The translations under genes and the position numbers were made by a program. DNA of 64,000 nt from NCBI RefSeq assembly GCF_001202035.1, contig NZ_LGHT01000024.1, positions 23,942-87,941 of the forward strand. Direction: 5' to 3'. Source of the DNA: Pseudorhodobacter wandonensis (lineage in GTDB: Bacteria > Pseudomonadota > Alphaproteobacteria > Rhodobacterales > Rhodobacteraceae). Every line of letters begins with the position of its first letter. Position 1 is the first letter of the stretch. Positions 7,943 through 16,677 of this stretch are shown here, one piece after another. A model generated the notes under the pieces. That model made no database searches. It saw only the letters and a list, made by a program, of their open reading frames with translations, and had not been told where the DNA came from.

Positions 7943-9433
7943 ATGAACGAGGTCGCTCAGATCAAACAAACGCTTCCGGCGCAGGCCGAAGCCGATGTGC
8001 TGCCCCATAATATCGAAGCCGAGCAGCAGTTGCTTGGTGCAATTCTGACCAATAACGATGTGTATGACCGCATCTCCAGCCTGGTAAAGGCCGAGCATTT
8101 CTATGATCCGGTCCACAGCCGCATCTTTGAAATTGCCGCCGCCCGCATCCAGAAAAACGCCCTCGCCTCGCCGGTTACGCTCAAGGCGTTTCTCGAGGAT
8201 GACGCAGGGCTCAAGGAACTGGGTGGCCCACCTTACCTCGCGCGGCTTGCCGGTGCCGCCATTTCCAGCTTTGCCGCGCGCGACTATGCACAAATGCTGT
8301 ATGACCTTGCCGTGCGCCGCGAACTCATCGGCCTGGGCCGTGATATCGCCGCCAAAGCCGCCAAGATCGAGGTGGCCTCTGAACCGAAGGAACAGATCAT
8401 CGAGGCCGAACAACGGCTTTACAAGCTGGGCGAACAAGGCGTTGCCGAGCGCGGCTTTCAAAGCTTTCTGAAAGCAGTCACCGAGGCCGTCAACAGCGCC
8501 AATGCCGCCTATCAGCGTGACGGTGGGCTAGCGGGCATTTCAACCGGCCTTATTGATCTGGATAAAAAGCTGGGCGGCTTGCACCCGTCAGATTTGCTTA
8601 TTCTTGCAGGGCGCCCGTCGATGGGCAAAACCTCGCTTGCCACCAATATCGCGTTTAACGTGGCCAAGGCGTATAAACGCGGCCGCCTGCCCGACGGGTC
8701 CGAAGGCGCCATCGAGGGCGGCGTGGTCGGTTTCTACAGCCTGGAAATGAGCGCCGAACAGCTTGCCGCGCGTATCCTGTCCGAGGCATCCGAAGTGCCC
8801 AGCGAGCAAATCCGCCGCGGCGACATGACCGAACAAGAATTCCGCCGCTTTGTCGAGGCCGCCAAAAGCCTTGAGGCCTGCCCCCTGTATATCGACGACA
8901 CCCCCGCCCTGCCGATCTCGCAGGTTGCCGCCCGCGCCCGCCGGCTTAAACGGACCCACGGGTTGGATGTGCTGATGGTCGACTACCTGCAACTGCTCAA
9001 AGGCTCGTCCAAAGAAAGCCGCGTCCAAGAGGTGTCCGAGATTACCCAAGGCCTTAAAGCAATCGCCAAGGAATTGCATATCCCCGTCATCGCCCTGTCG
9101 CAGCTGTCACGTAACGTGGAATCGCGCGAAGACAAACGCCCGCAGCTTTCGGACTTGCGCGAATCCGGCTCGATTGAACAAGACGCCGATGTGGTCATGT
9201 TCGTCTACCGCGACGAATACTATAAGGAACGCGAAAAACCGGGCGACCACGAACTCGAAAAAATGGCGCAATGGCAATCGGTTATGGAAAGCGTCCATGG
9301 CAAAGCCGAAGTCATCATCGGCAAACAACGCCACGGCCCCATCGGCTCGGTCGAACTCAGCTTCGAAGGCCGCTTCACCCGTTTCGGCAACCTCGCCAAA
9401 GCCTGGCAAGAGGGCAGTGACGGCGGGTATTGA
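7943..9433 (+). CDS. dnaB: replicative DNA helicase (DnaB)
   Basis: Hexameric helicase that unwinds DNA at the replication fork and loads primase. The 496-residue protein has the DnaB N-terminal domain starting at LPHNIEAEQQLLGAILTNND, a linker, and the RecA-like motor with Walker A GRPSMGKTS at about 223-231, the Walker B strand VLMVDYLQLL and the conserved ALSQLSRNVESREDKRP and DLRESGSIEQDADVV blocks. There is no intein. The ATG at 7943 follows AAGAGGTCAGCT. It stands alone between pyrE and alr, with DnaA-box-like sites upstream and a strong hairpin downstream. Confidence 0.97.
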   Translation: MNEVAQIKQTLPAQAEADVLPHNIEAEQQLLGAILTNNDVYDRISSLVKAEHFYDPVHSRIFEIAAARIQKNALASPVTLKAFLEDDAGLKELGGPPYLARLAGAAISSFAARDYAQMLYDLAVRRELIGLGRDIAAKAAKIEVASEPKEQIIEAEQRLYKLGEQGVAERGFQSFLKAVTEAVNSANAAYQRDGGLAGISTGLIDLDKKLGGLHPSDLLILAGRPSMGKTSLATNIAFNVAKAYKRGRLPDGSEGAIEGGVVGFYSLEMSAEQLAARILSEASEVPSEQIRRGDMTEQEFRRFVEAAKSLEACPLYIDDTPALPISQVAARARRLKRTHGLDVLMVDYLQLLKGSSKESRVQEVSEITQGLKAIAKELHIPVIALSQLSRNVESREDKRPQLSDLRESGSIEQDADVVMFVYRDEYYKEREKPGDHELEKMAQWQSVMESVHGKAEVIIGKQRHGPIGSVELSFEGRFTRFGNLAKAWQEGSDGGY

Positions 9434-9444
9434 TCCCGCAAAAC

Positions 9445-9474
9445 CGGTTTCATCTTGGCCCAAATACCTACCGG
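9445..9474 (+). repeat. short intergenic repeat, TTCATCTTGGCCCAAATACC type
   Basis: The core TTCATCTTGGCCCAAATACC is flanked by CCGGT and ACCGG, which form a 5-base terminal inverted repeat. Nearly identical cores are at 3520-3545 and 52853-52880 (both inverted). It lies directly after the dnaB stop. Confidence 0.7.
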
Positions 9475-9533
9475 CCGCGCCCGCCCGCACAACGTTGCAA
9501 GTTTTGGCGCCGCCGTCTTATCACACCACGTCA

Positions 9534-9573
9534 GTGCCGCGCGCAGGGGCCTCAATGGCCCCAAGCGCGGCAC
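9534..9573 (+). terminator. strong bipartite hairpin downstream of dnaB
   Basis: The outer stem is GTGCCGCGC (9534-9542) with GCGCGGCAC (9565-9573), and the inner stem GGGGCC with GGCCCC around a TCAAT loop, followed by CCCCCTTT. It is a likely transcription terminator for dnaB, although the T-run is short. Confidence 0.5.
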
Positions 9574-9654
9574 CCCCTTTCCCATCGCTGCCAAATCCCG
9601 CTGAAATCTCGAATATCCTCTTGACCTAACGTCCCAAGCAGTCAAAACAACGCC

Positions 9655-10710
9655 ATGGCCACAGCAACCCTCTCCATCGACCTCGACGCAATCGCCGCCA
9701 ATTGGCGCGCCCTGGACCGCTTGTCCGGCCCCGGCACCCAGACCGGTGCCGTGGTCAAAGCCGATGCCTATGGGCTGGGCGCCGCCCGTGTGGCCCGCGC
9801 CTTGGCCCATGCCGGTGCCCGCCGGTTCTTTGTCGCCTGCTCCGAGGAAGGCGCTGCCGTGCGGCAAGCACTAGGCGAAGGCCCGCAAATCTCTATCTTT
9901 TCCGGCCACATGGCAGGCGATACCGATATGATCCATGATCTGGATCTGACGCCGATGCTGAATTCGATCGACCAAATCACCCGTCATCTTGAATCCCTGC
10001 CCGGCCATTCCTTTGGCATCCAGCTTGATACCGGTATGAACCGCCTCGGCATGGAACAAGGCGAATGGGAAGCCGTGGCGCCACTGGTCCTTGATGCAGG
10101 CCCCGAACTGATCATGAGCCATCTTGCCTGCGCGGATGCGCCCGATCACAGCATGAACGCCGCCCAACTGGCCGAGTTTCACGCCATGACCGACGGTCTT
10201 GATGTGCCGCGCTCGCTCGCAGCGACAGGCGGCATCTTGCTTGGCCCCGAATATCATTTCGATCTTACCCGCCCGGGTATTGGCCTTTATGGCGGCATGC
10301 CCTTTGACTCTGCATCGCCGACGGTTGCGCTGTCTTTGCCGGTTATCCAAATCCGCGAATTGGCGATTGGCGAAACCGTAGGCTATGGCTGCGCTTGGGT
10401 GGCCGAGGCCCCAAGCCTGATCGCCACCATTTCCGGCGGCTATGCCGATGGTCTGCTGCGCGCGCTTGGCAACCGCGCTGTTCTCTGGGCCGGCGATGTG
10501 CCCTGCCCTCTGGTCGGGCGTGTGTCGATGGATACGATCACGGTTGACATCTCGCATCTGGAACAAGCCCCGCGCAAACTTGATATTCTCGGCCCGCATC
10601 AAAGCGTTGACGACTTGGCCGAGGCTGGCAGCACAATCGGCTACGAAATTCTGACCGGCCTCGGCGCCCGCTATGCCCGCCGCTATATCGAAGGCACAGG
10701 GCGCAGCTAA
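9655..10710 (+). CDS. alr: alanine racemase
   Basis: PLP enzyme that interconverts L- and D-alanine, supplying D-alanine for peptidoglycan; it feeds the Ddl and MurF enzymes encoded later in this window. The 351-residue protein shows the PLP lysine K35 in [12 protein letters not shown] and the second catalytic residue Y244 in [10 protein letters not shown], with the substrate-side motif TGMNRLGM in the barrel domain. The ATG at 9655 has no clear ribosome site, but the alanine racemase N-terminus (a first strand, TLSIDLDAI) starts here. The gene is slightly shorter than typical 360-370 residue enzymes but looks complete. Confidence 0.92.
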   Translation: MATATLSIDLDAIAANWRALDRLSGPGTQTGAVVKADAYGLGAARVARALAHAGARRFFVACSEEGAAVRQALGEGPQISIFSGHMAGDTDMIHDLDLTPMLNSIDQITRHLESLPGHSFGIQLDTGMNRLGMEQGEWEAVAPLVLDAGPELIMSHLACADAPDHSMNAAQLAEFHAMTDGLDVPRSLAATGGILLGPEYHFDLTRPGIGLYGGMPFDSASPTVALSLPVIQIRELAIGETVGYGCAWVAEAPSLIATISGGYADGLLRALGNRAVLWAGDVPCPLVGRVSMDTITVDISHLEQAPRKLDILGPHQSVDDLAEAGSTIGYEILTGLGARYARRYIEGTGRS

Positions 10711-10930
10711 CTGTATCTTTGCGCGCCAACACCAATTCGCTTTCCCCGAACATTTCAGCAAGCCTGTCACAGCCACCACATTGCTTCCAAAATAGAAACA
10801 AAAACAACAGCTGGGCAGGAAAAGGCAAAAGCCCCACGCCCCCCAACCACACATCAACTCCCGCAGCTTGACGCCCCTCACGGCATTCGCCAAGTTGCCG
10901 CGCAAACCAACAGGCCAAGGTGGACGAAAC

Positions 10931-11365
10931 GTGCGATATGGAATGATTGCTATAAACCTGTCGCTGCTCGTGTTGTTTCCGCTGTCATGGTTCGCGCCCC
11001 TGTTGCGCGCAGGCTTGCTGCCGTTCTTTGATCTGTCTGAAATCTCGGTCGTCACGGGCCTGCAGGCTCTGTGGGGCAAAGATATTTCCTTGGCCCTGCT
11101 GGTGACCGTGCTTGCGATCTTTGTGCCCTACCTGAAAACCATCGGGCTTGCCCTGATGCAGTTTCGCCTGCTTAGCCCCCGCCTTGCGCCTGCGCTGCAA
11201 ATTTTGGGCAAGCTCGCAATGGCCGATGTGTTTCTGATCGCGCTCTATATCATTCTGGCCAAAGGCGTCGGGCTCGGGCGGGTTGAAACGGCTTGGGGGC
11301 TTTATCTGTTCACAGGTTGCGTGCTGGCCTCGGTTATTGATTCCATTTTCAACACAAAGCGCTAA
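10931..11365 (+). CDS. paraquat-inducible protein A-like membrane protein
   Basis: A small inner-membrane protein (144 residues from a GTG at 10931). About four hydrophobic segments are visible: IAINLSLLVLFPLSWFAPLL, LALLVTVLAIFVPYLKTIGL, LGKLAMADVFLIALYIIL and GLYLFTGCVLASVIDSIF. The order resembles one half of the PqiA family (PqiA couples to MCE lipid-transport proteins), but its zinc-finger cysteines are absent, so lipid-transport function is not shown. AAGGTGG before the GTG favours this start; an ATG at 10868 and one at 10946 are alternatives. It lies between alr and radA on the same strand. The preceding 220-bp gap shows nothing recognisable. Confidence 0.7.
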   Translation: MRYGMIAINLSLLVLFPLSWFAPLLRAGLLPFFDLSEISVVTGLQALWGKDISLALLVTVLAIFVPYLKTIGLALMQFRLLSPRLAPALQILGKLAMADVFLIALYIILAKGVGLGRVETAWGLYLFTGCVLASVIDSIFNTKR

Positions 11366-11461
11366 CCCCGACCGAAAACCCGCCGAAAAATCGGCGGAAA
11401 TTCGCAAGCCTCTGCATCGCATACGGCTTGCACTGCCCGCCGCATCGTTGCATCAAGACAC

Positions 11462-12820
11462 ATGGCAAAATCATCCTCGGCTTTCACCTGCACTTCCTGC
11501 GGCGCTGCCCATAAAAAATGGGCCGGGCGCTGCGACTCTTGTGGCGCATGGAATTCGGTTATCGAAGAGGCTCCGCTTTCCGCCGGCCCTAAATCGCTGG
11601 GCGGCAAAGGCCGTACCATCCCGCTGACCGATCTTGCCACCCAATCCGATCCGCCACCCCGTGCCACCAGCGGCATGGATGAATTTGACCGCGTGCTGGG
11701 CGGTGGTCTGGTAGAGGCATCGGCGATTCTGGTTGGCGGCGATCCCGGCATCGGCAAGTCAACGCTCTTGCTGCAAGCCACCGCTGCCTTTGCCCGCAAT
11801 GGCGTGAAATCCATGTATATCTCGGGCGAAGAGGCCGCGGCACAGGTCCAGATGCGCGCGCAACGCCTTGGCCTTGCCGACTCTCCCGTCATTCTCGGTG
11901 CTGAAACCAATCTACGCGATATTCTGACCACGCTCGATGCCGAACGCCCCGGCCTGTGCATTATCGATTCTATTCAAACCATGTGGCTTGATACGGTTGA
12001 CAGCGCCCCCGGCTCGGTGTCTCAGGTCCGCTCGGCCGCGCATGAGCTGGTGACATTTGCCAAAAAGCGCGGCGTGGCGATTATCCTTGTCGGCCACGTC
12101 ACCAAAGACGGCCAGATCGCAGGCCCCCGCGTGGTCGAACATATGGTCGATACAGTGCTCTATTTTGAAGGCGAGCGCGGCCATCATTTCCGCATCTTGC
12201 GCGCGGTGAAAAACCGCTTTGGCCCTGCCGCCGAAATCGGCGTGTTTGAAATGACCGGCGACGGGCTGGCGCAGGTCACCAACCCTTCGGCGCTGTTTTT
12301 ATCCGACCGCGACAAACCCGCCCCCGGCTCGGCGGTGTTCGCAGGGATCGAAGGCACCCGCCCCGTGCTGACCGAAATTCAGGCGCTCGTGTCGCCCTCG
12401 CCGCTTGGCACCCCGCGCCGCACAGTTGTCGGGCTCGACTCAGGGCGACTTTCAACGATTCTCGCCGTGCTCGAGGCACGCTGCGGCATCCCCTTTGCCG
12501 GCCTCGATGTGTACCTGAACGTCGCCGGCGGCATGCGCGTTTCCGAACCCGCCGCCGATTTGGCCGTGGCCGCCGCCCTGCTTTCAGCGCGCGAAGATGT
12601 TGCAATTCCGCCAGATATGGTGCTTTTCGGCGAAATCAGCCTGTCTGGCGCGCTTCGCCCCGTCGCACAGACCGAAAACCGGTTGAAAGAGGCGATGAAA
12701 CTTGGTTTCACACAGGCAATCGCGCCGTCCCGGTCAAAAATGGCCGGGGTCGATGGCATGGCAGTGCGCCAAATGCCCGATTTGACGGCGTTCGTAGGCG
12801 AAATTTTCGGGGCCGGCTAA
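11462..12820 (+). CDS. radA: DNA repair protein RadA (Sms)
   Basis: RecA-related ATPase that helps branch migration and processing of recombination intermediates. The 452-residue protein has an N-terminal C4 zinc finger (C10, C13, C24, C27), Walker A GGDPGIGKST at 92-101, the RadA-specific KNRFG motif near 250-254 and a C-terminal Lon-protease-like domain (DVYLNVAGGMRV, LFGEISLSGALRPV). It has the usual family length. Upstream is a 96-bp gap after the PqiA-like gene; cvpA follows 21 bp after its stop, suggesting co-transcription. Confidence 0.97.
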   Translation: MAKSSSAFTCTSCGAAHKKWAGRCDSCGAWNSVIEEAPLSAGPKSLGGKGRTIPLTDLATQSDPPPRATSGMDEFDRVLGGGLVEASAILVGGDPGIGKSTLLLQATAAFARNGVKSMYISGEEAAAQVQMRAQRLGLADSPVILGAETNLRDILTTLDAERPGLCIIDSIQTMWLDTVDSAPGSVSQVRSAAHELVTFAKKRGVAIILVGHVTKDGQIAGPRVVEHMVDTVLYFEGERGHHFRILRAVKNRFGPAAEIGVFEMTGDGLAQVTNPSALFLSDRDKPAPGSAVFAGIEGTRPVLTEIQALVSPSPLGTPRRTVVGLDSGRLSTILAVLEARCGIPFAGLDVYLNVAGGMRVSEPAADLAVAAALLSAREDVAIPPDMVLFGEISLSGALRPVAQTENRLKEAMKLGFTQAIAPSRSKMAGVDGMAVRQMPDLTAFVGEIFGAG

Positions 12821-12841
12821 TCGCCCCAAAAGGAGACGGCA

Positions 12842-13444
12842 ATGGAAGGCTTTACCCTTATCGACGGTGTGGTTGCACTCGTCATCGTACTCTCGGCGGT
12901 GCTGGCATATTCGCGCGGTGTGGTCCGCGAAGCCTTGGCGATTGCCGGCTGGGCGGGGGCTGCGGTGCTGGCCTATGTCTTTGCATCGCAAGCCCAACCT
13001 TTGGTCAAGGAATTGCCCGTCGTCGGCAAGTTTCTGGCCGATAGCTGCGAGCTGTCGATCATCGCGTCATTCGCCGCCGTCTTCGCCATCGGTCTGGTCA
13101 TTGCCGCCCTCTTCTCGCCGCTGTTGTCCTCATTGGTGCAACGCTCGGTGCTTGGCGGCCTTGACCAAGGCTTGGGCTTTTTGTTCGGCGTCATTCGCGG
13201 CGTGCTTTTGGTTGCTGTCGCCTTTATCGTCTACGATAAGGCAGTCGGCGCCAACACCATGCCGATGGTCGATAACTCGCGCTCAGCCAAGGTCTTCGCC
13301 TCATTCCAAACCAATATTGATGAGACGATTCCCTCCGATGCCCCTGGCTGGATCGTTGCCCGCTATGAGGCCCTGACAGGCGATTGCGGCGCCCCTGCAA
13401 CAACTGTCACCCCAACAACACCCGCCCCCGCAGCCGGCAACTAA
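12842..13444 (+). CDS. cvpA: CvpA family membrane protein
   Basis: A 200-residue inner-membrane protein of the colicin V production family. Four hydrophobic segments are visible: LIDGVVALVIVLSAVLAYSRG, EALAIAGWAGAAVLAYVFA, IIASFAAVFAIGLVIAALFS and GLGFLFGVIRGVLLVAVAFIVY, followed by a soluble tail ending in a Thr/Pro/Ala-rich stretch. The biochemical role is unsettled; in several bacteria the gene is tied to purF and envelope stress. It keeps the classic arrangement directly before purF here. AAAAGGAGACGGCA before the ATG fixes the start. Confidence 0.9.
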   Translation: MEGFTLIDGVVALVIVLSAVLAYSRGVVREALAIAGWAGAAVLAYVFASQAQPLVKELPVVGKFLADSCELSIIASFAAVFAIGLVIAALFSPLLSSLVQRSVLGGLDQGLGFLFGVIRGVLLVAVAFIVYDKAVGANTMPMVDNSRSAKVFASFQTNIDETIPSDAPGWIVARYEALTGDCGAPATTVTPTTPAPAAGN

Positions 13445-13529
13445 GCCGCCGCCTTACATCAAGGCGTGACACTCGCCGACACAAGGACTAAACGGGGCCA
13501 TAAATTCCCCCTCGGATTCGGAGCCTGCC

Positions 13530-14993
13530 ATGCGCCCCTTCCTCGCCCACCCATTTGACAGCGACAAGCTGCACGAAGAATGTGGAGTATTCGGTGTCAT
13601 CGGTATGGCCGATGCCGCCAGCTTTGTCGCCCTGGGCCTGCACGCCTTGCAGCATCGCGGACAAGAGGCCGGCGGTATCGTCACCTATGCCGAAGGCGCA
13701 GGCTTTTGCTCGGAACGCCGCTTCGGCTATGTGCGCGACAACTTTACCAAAGCTGACGTGATGCAAACCCTGCCGGGCACCATCGGCATCGGCCATGTCC
13801 GCTATTCCACCGCTGGCTCCAAAGGGGCCACCGCAATCCGCGACGTGCAGCCCTTCTTTGGCGAATTTTCAATGGGCGGCTCGGCGATTGCCCATAACGG
13901 CAACATCACCAATGCCGTCGCCCTGCGCAAAGAACTTGTCGAGCGTGGCTCGATTTTCCAATCCTCCTCTGACAGTGAATGCATCATCCACCTGATGGCG
14001 CGCTCAATGGGCCGCAACATCCCCGACCGCATGGAAGAGGCGCTGCGCAAAGTTGAAGGCGCGTTCTCGGTCGTGGCAATGACCCGCACCAAACTGATGG
14101 GCGTGCGCGATGCTCTGGGCGTGCGTCCCTTGGTCTTGGGCAAACTCGGCGATGGCTGGGCGCTGTCGTCGGAAACCTGCGCGCTTGACATCATCGGCGC
14201 CGAATTCGTGCGCGAAATCGAACCCGGCGAAATGGTCGTCATCTCGGCCGACAAAGGCGTGGAAAGCCACTTCCCCTTCCGCCGCCTGAAATCGCGCGGC
14301 TGTATCTTTGAACATGTCTATTTCAGCCGCCCCGACAGCATTCTCGGCGGCCGCTCGGTCTATGAAACCCGCCGCCAGATCGGCGTCGAACTGGCACGCG
14401 AAGCCCCGGTTGAGGCCGATCTCGTCTGCCCCGTTCCCGATAGCGGCACTCCCGCAGCCATCGGCTACAGCCAGGAAAGCGGCATTCCCTACGCCATGGG
14501 TATCATCCGCAACCAATACATGGGCCGCACCTTCATTGAACCGACCGAGCAAATCCGCAACATGGGCGTGCGCCTGAAACTCAACGTCAACCGCGCGCTG
14601 ATCAAAGGCAAACGGGTGATTTTGGTTGACGATTCCGTGGTCCGCGGCACCACCTCGCGCAAGATCAAAGACATGATCCTGGATGCAGGCGCCGCCGAGG
14701 TCCACTTCCGCATCGCCTCTCCGCCCACAGCATGGCCCTGCTTTTACGGCGTCGACACGCCCGAACGCTCCAAACTCCTCGCCGCCAACATGTCCGAGGA
14801 AGAGATGCGCGATTGGATCGGCGTTGATAGCCTGAAATTTGTTTCGCTCGACGGCCTCTACCGTGCCGCAGGCGAGGCCAAGGGCCGAAATGCCAAATCC
14901 CCTCAGTATTGTGATGCGTGCTTCTCGGGCGAGTACCCCGTCGCCCCGTCCGATATGATCGAAAAGGGCTTTGAAATGAAGACGGCCGAATAA
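13530..14993 (+). CDS. purF: amidophosphoribosyltransferase (PurF)
   Basis: Catalyses the first committed step of purine synthesis, making phosphoribosylamine from PRPP and glutamine. The 487-residue protein has an N-terminal Ntn-type glutaminase: a 17-residue leader is expected to be removed to expose Cys18 in HEECGVFGVIG. The C-terminal phosphoribosyltransferase domain has the PRPP loop VILVDDSVVRGTT at about 363-375. Cys residues late in the protein (PQYCDACFSGEYP) resemble the iron-sulfur or cysteine-rich end of many PurF proteins. It follows cvpA after 85 bp. purC and purS lie 11-13 kb away on the other strand. Confidence 0.97.
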   Translation: MRPFLAHPFDSDKLHEECGVFGVIGMADAASFVALGLHALQHRGQEAGGIVTYAEGAGFCSERRFGYVRDNFTKADVMQTLPGTIGIGHVRYSTAGSKGATAIRDVQPFFGEFSMGGSAIAHNGNITNAVALRKELVERGSIFQSSSDSECIIHLMARSMGRNIPDRMEEALRKVEGAFSVVAMTRTKLMGVRDALGVRPLVLGKLGDGWALSSETCALDIIGAEFVREIEPGEMVVISADKGVESHFPFRRLKSRGCIFEHVYFSRPDSILGGRSVYETRRQIGVELAREAPVEADLVCPVPDSGTPAAIGYSQESGIPYAMGIIRNQYMGRTFIEPTEQIRNMGVRLKLNVNRALIKGKRVILVDDSVVRGTTSRKIKDMILDAGAAEVHFRIASPPTAWPCFYGVDTPERSKLLAANMSEEEMRDWIGVDSLKFVSLDGLYRAAGEAKGRNAKSPQYCDACFSGEYPVAPSDMIEKGFEMKTAE

Positions 14994-15008
14994 ACCCGAC
15001 TTCGGCCC

Positions 15009-15047
15009 CATCATCTATCCTTAAATATCCCCGCCGGAGGCTCCGCC
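15009..15047 (+). repeat. dispersed intergenic repeat, CATCTATC-AAATATCC type
   Basis: The sequence CATCATCTATCCTTAAATAT is followed by CCCCGCCGGAGGCTCCGCC. It lies in the gap between purF and the SDR gene. It is nearly identical to the copies at 6922, 24753 and 30689. Confidence 0.75.
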
Positions 15048-15082
15048 AACAGTCACCGGCACCGCGCCGCAAGGAAACGACC

Positions 15083-15736
15083 ATGACCCAAAAAATCGCC
15101 CTCGTCACAGGTGCATCGCGTGGCCTAGGCGCCGCCATGGCCGAGCAATTGGCGGTGCAAGGCTGGCATGTCGTCGCCGTTGCCCGCACGACAGGCGGTT
15201 TGGAAGAAGTCGATGACCGCGCCAAAGCTGCAAATGCCAGTGGCGGCCTCACTTTGGCGCCGATGGATATCACCAATGATGACGCGATGCGTCACCTCTG
15301 CCGCTCGATCTTTGATCGCTGGGGCGGGATAGACCTTTGGGTCCATGCGGCCATCCACGCCGCCCCGATGGCCCCTGCAGGCCATATCGATGTCAAAGAC
15401 TGGGACAAATCAGTGGCCATCAATTTGCGTGCCACTGGCACACTGATCCCGATGGTCGAACCTTTGCTGCGCACCCGCCCCGGCGGCACCGCGCTGTTTC
15501 TTGATGACCCCCGCGCAGGCCAAACCTTTTTCGGCGCCTATGGTGCAACCAAAGCCGGCCAGATCGCCCTTGCCCATTCTTGGGCCGCCGAAACCGTAAA
15601 AACCGGCCCCAATGTGCGCATTGTCACGCCCGCACCAATGGCCACAGCGACCCGCGGAAGGTTTTTCCCCGGCGAGGATCGCAGCCGGTTAGCGCTGCCT
15701 CAGGCCGAGGCAAAGCGCATTCTGGAAAACCTCTAA
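15083..15736 (+). CDS. short-chain dehydrogenase/reductase-like protein, atypical active site
   Basis: A 217-residue Rossmann-fold protein. The cofactor loop TGASRGLG is at 9-16 and the catalytic pair Y153/K157 is present in GAYGATKAG. Two usual features are missing: the structural NNAG motif is replaced by VHAAIHAAP, and the position where the catalytic serine normally precedes the tyrosine by about 12 residues reads ALFLDDPRAG, with no serine. Either the enzyme uses another residue or it is not a normal dehydrogenase. AAGGAAACGACC precedes the ATG. It is convergent with the hydroxyacid dehydrogenase gene, 38 bp apart. Substrate unknown. Confidence 0.75.
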   Translation: MTQKIALVTGASRGLGAAMAEQLAVQGWHVVAVARTTGGLEEVDDRAKAANASGGLTLAPMDITNDDAMRHLCRSIFDRWGGIDLWVHAAIHAAPMAPAGHIDVKDWDKSVAINLRATGTLIPMVEPLLRTRPGGTALFLDDPRAGQTFFGAYGATKAGQIALAHSWAAETVKTGPNVRIVTPAPMATATRGRFFPGEDRSRLALPQAEAKRILENL

Positions 15737-15774
15737 ACCGCAAATTTCCAACGAAAAATCGCTGTCGCTTCAGT

Positions 15775-16677
15775 TCACTCCAACCGCGCCGGAAACCCTT
15801 CGGCGCGCAGGTCTGTGCCCAGCAAATCCTCCAGCAGCTTGGCAATCATCGGTGATTGCGCCTCGCCACCATAGGCCGCTTTCGCCGCGATATAGGTCTG
15901 GTTGGTCATGCTCGCCAAGTCCAGCGGCACCCCGAATTCTTTGCCAAACCCCAAAGCAAAACCCAAGTCTTTGAGCGCCAGATCCACGTTGAACGCAACG
16001 TCATACGACCCGTTCAAAATCAGCGCGCCTTCGGTCTCATGCACAAAACTGTTCCCCGAAGACGCAGCAATCGCCGCATGAGACTGCGCCAGATCAAGAC
16101 CGCCGCGTTTCGCCAGCATCAAGGCCTCACTCGTGGCTTTCAGGTGAATAAACGCCAACATATTGGTGATAACCTTGATGATCGACGCAGCGCCCAAGGG
16201 CCCCATATGGAAAATCCGGTCGCCCATCGCCTGCATCGCGGGCAGATGGGTCTCATACAATTCCTTGTCGCCACCGGCCAGCATTGTAATCTTGCCTTGG
16301 GCCGCCAGATGCACACCGCCTGTCACCGGCAGCTCCATCATGCGCACTCCCGCATCGGCCGCAACAGCCCCCAGCCGCAGCACATCTTCACGGCTCAGCG
16401 TCGACATCTCAACCCAGCTTGCGCCCGGTTTCATCACCGGCAAAATGCCCCGCAATACCCGCTCCGAAACAGCAGGTGACGGTAAACAGGTGATCACATG
16501 ATCGACCGCCCCTGCCAATGCCTCGGCACTCGGCGCCAGCGTGGCCCCCATCGCTACAAGGCGTTCGGCCAGCTTTGGGTTCAGGTCAAATACCGTAACC
16601 TGCATCCCTGCCTTCAGCAAACACGCGGCACAATTTGCCCCCAGATTGCCCAGCCCGATATAGCCGTAATGCGTCAT
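15775..16677 (-). CDS. 3-hydroxyisobutyrate dehydrogenase-family oxidoreductase
   Basis: A 300-residue beta-hydroxyacid dehydrogenase family member, which would oxidise a beta-hydroxyacid to a semialdehyde with NAD(P). It shows the Rossmann loop GLGNLG at 8-13, the substrate segment PVTGGVHLAAQGK at 117-129 and the catalytic lysine K168 in ASIIKVITNM. The start at 16677 was chosen because its ATG overlaps the stop of the aldehyde dehydrogenase gene in an ATGA tetranucleotide, indicating translational coupling. It is the last gene of the minus-strand catabolic module, so it probably serves the same substrate; which one cannot be told. Confidence 0.8.
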   Translation of the reverse strand: MTHYGYIGLGNLGANCAACLLKAGMQVTVFDLNPKLAERLVAMGATLAPSAEALAGAVDHVITCLPSPAVSERVLRGILPVMKPGASWVEMSTLSREDVLRLGAVAADAGVRMMELPVTGGVHLAAQGKITMLAGGDKELYETHLPAMQAMGDRIFHMGPLGAASIIKVITNMLAFIHLKATSEALMLAKRGGLDLAQSHAAIAASSGNSFVHETEGALILNGSYDVAFNVDLALKDLGFALGFGKEFGVPLDLASMTNQTYIAAKAAYGGEAQSPMIAKLLEDLLGTDLRAEGFPARLE

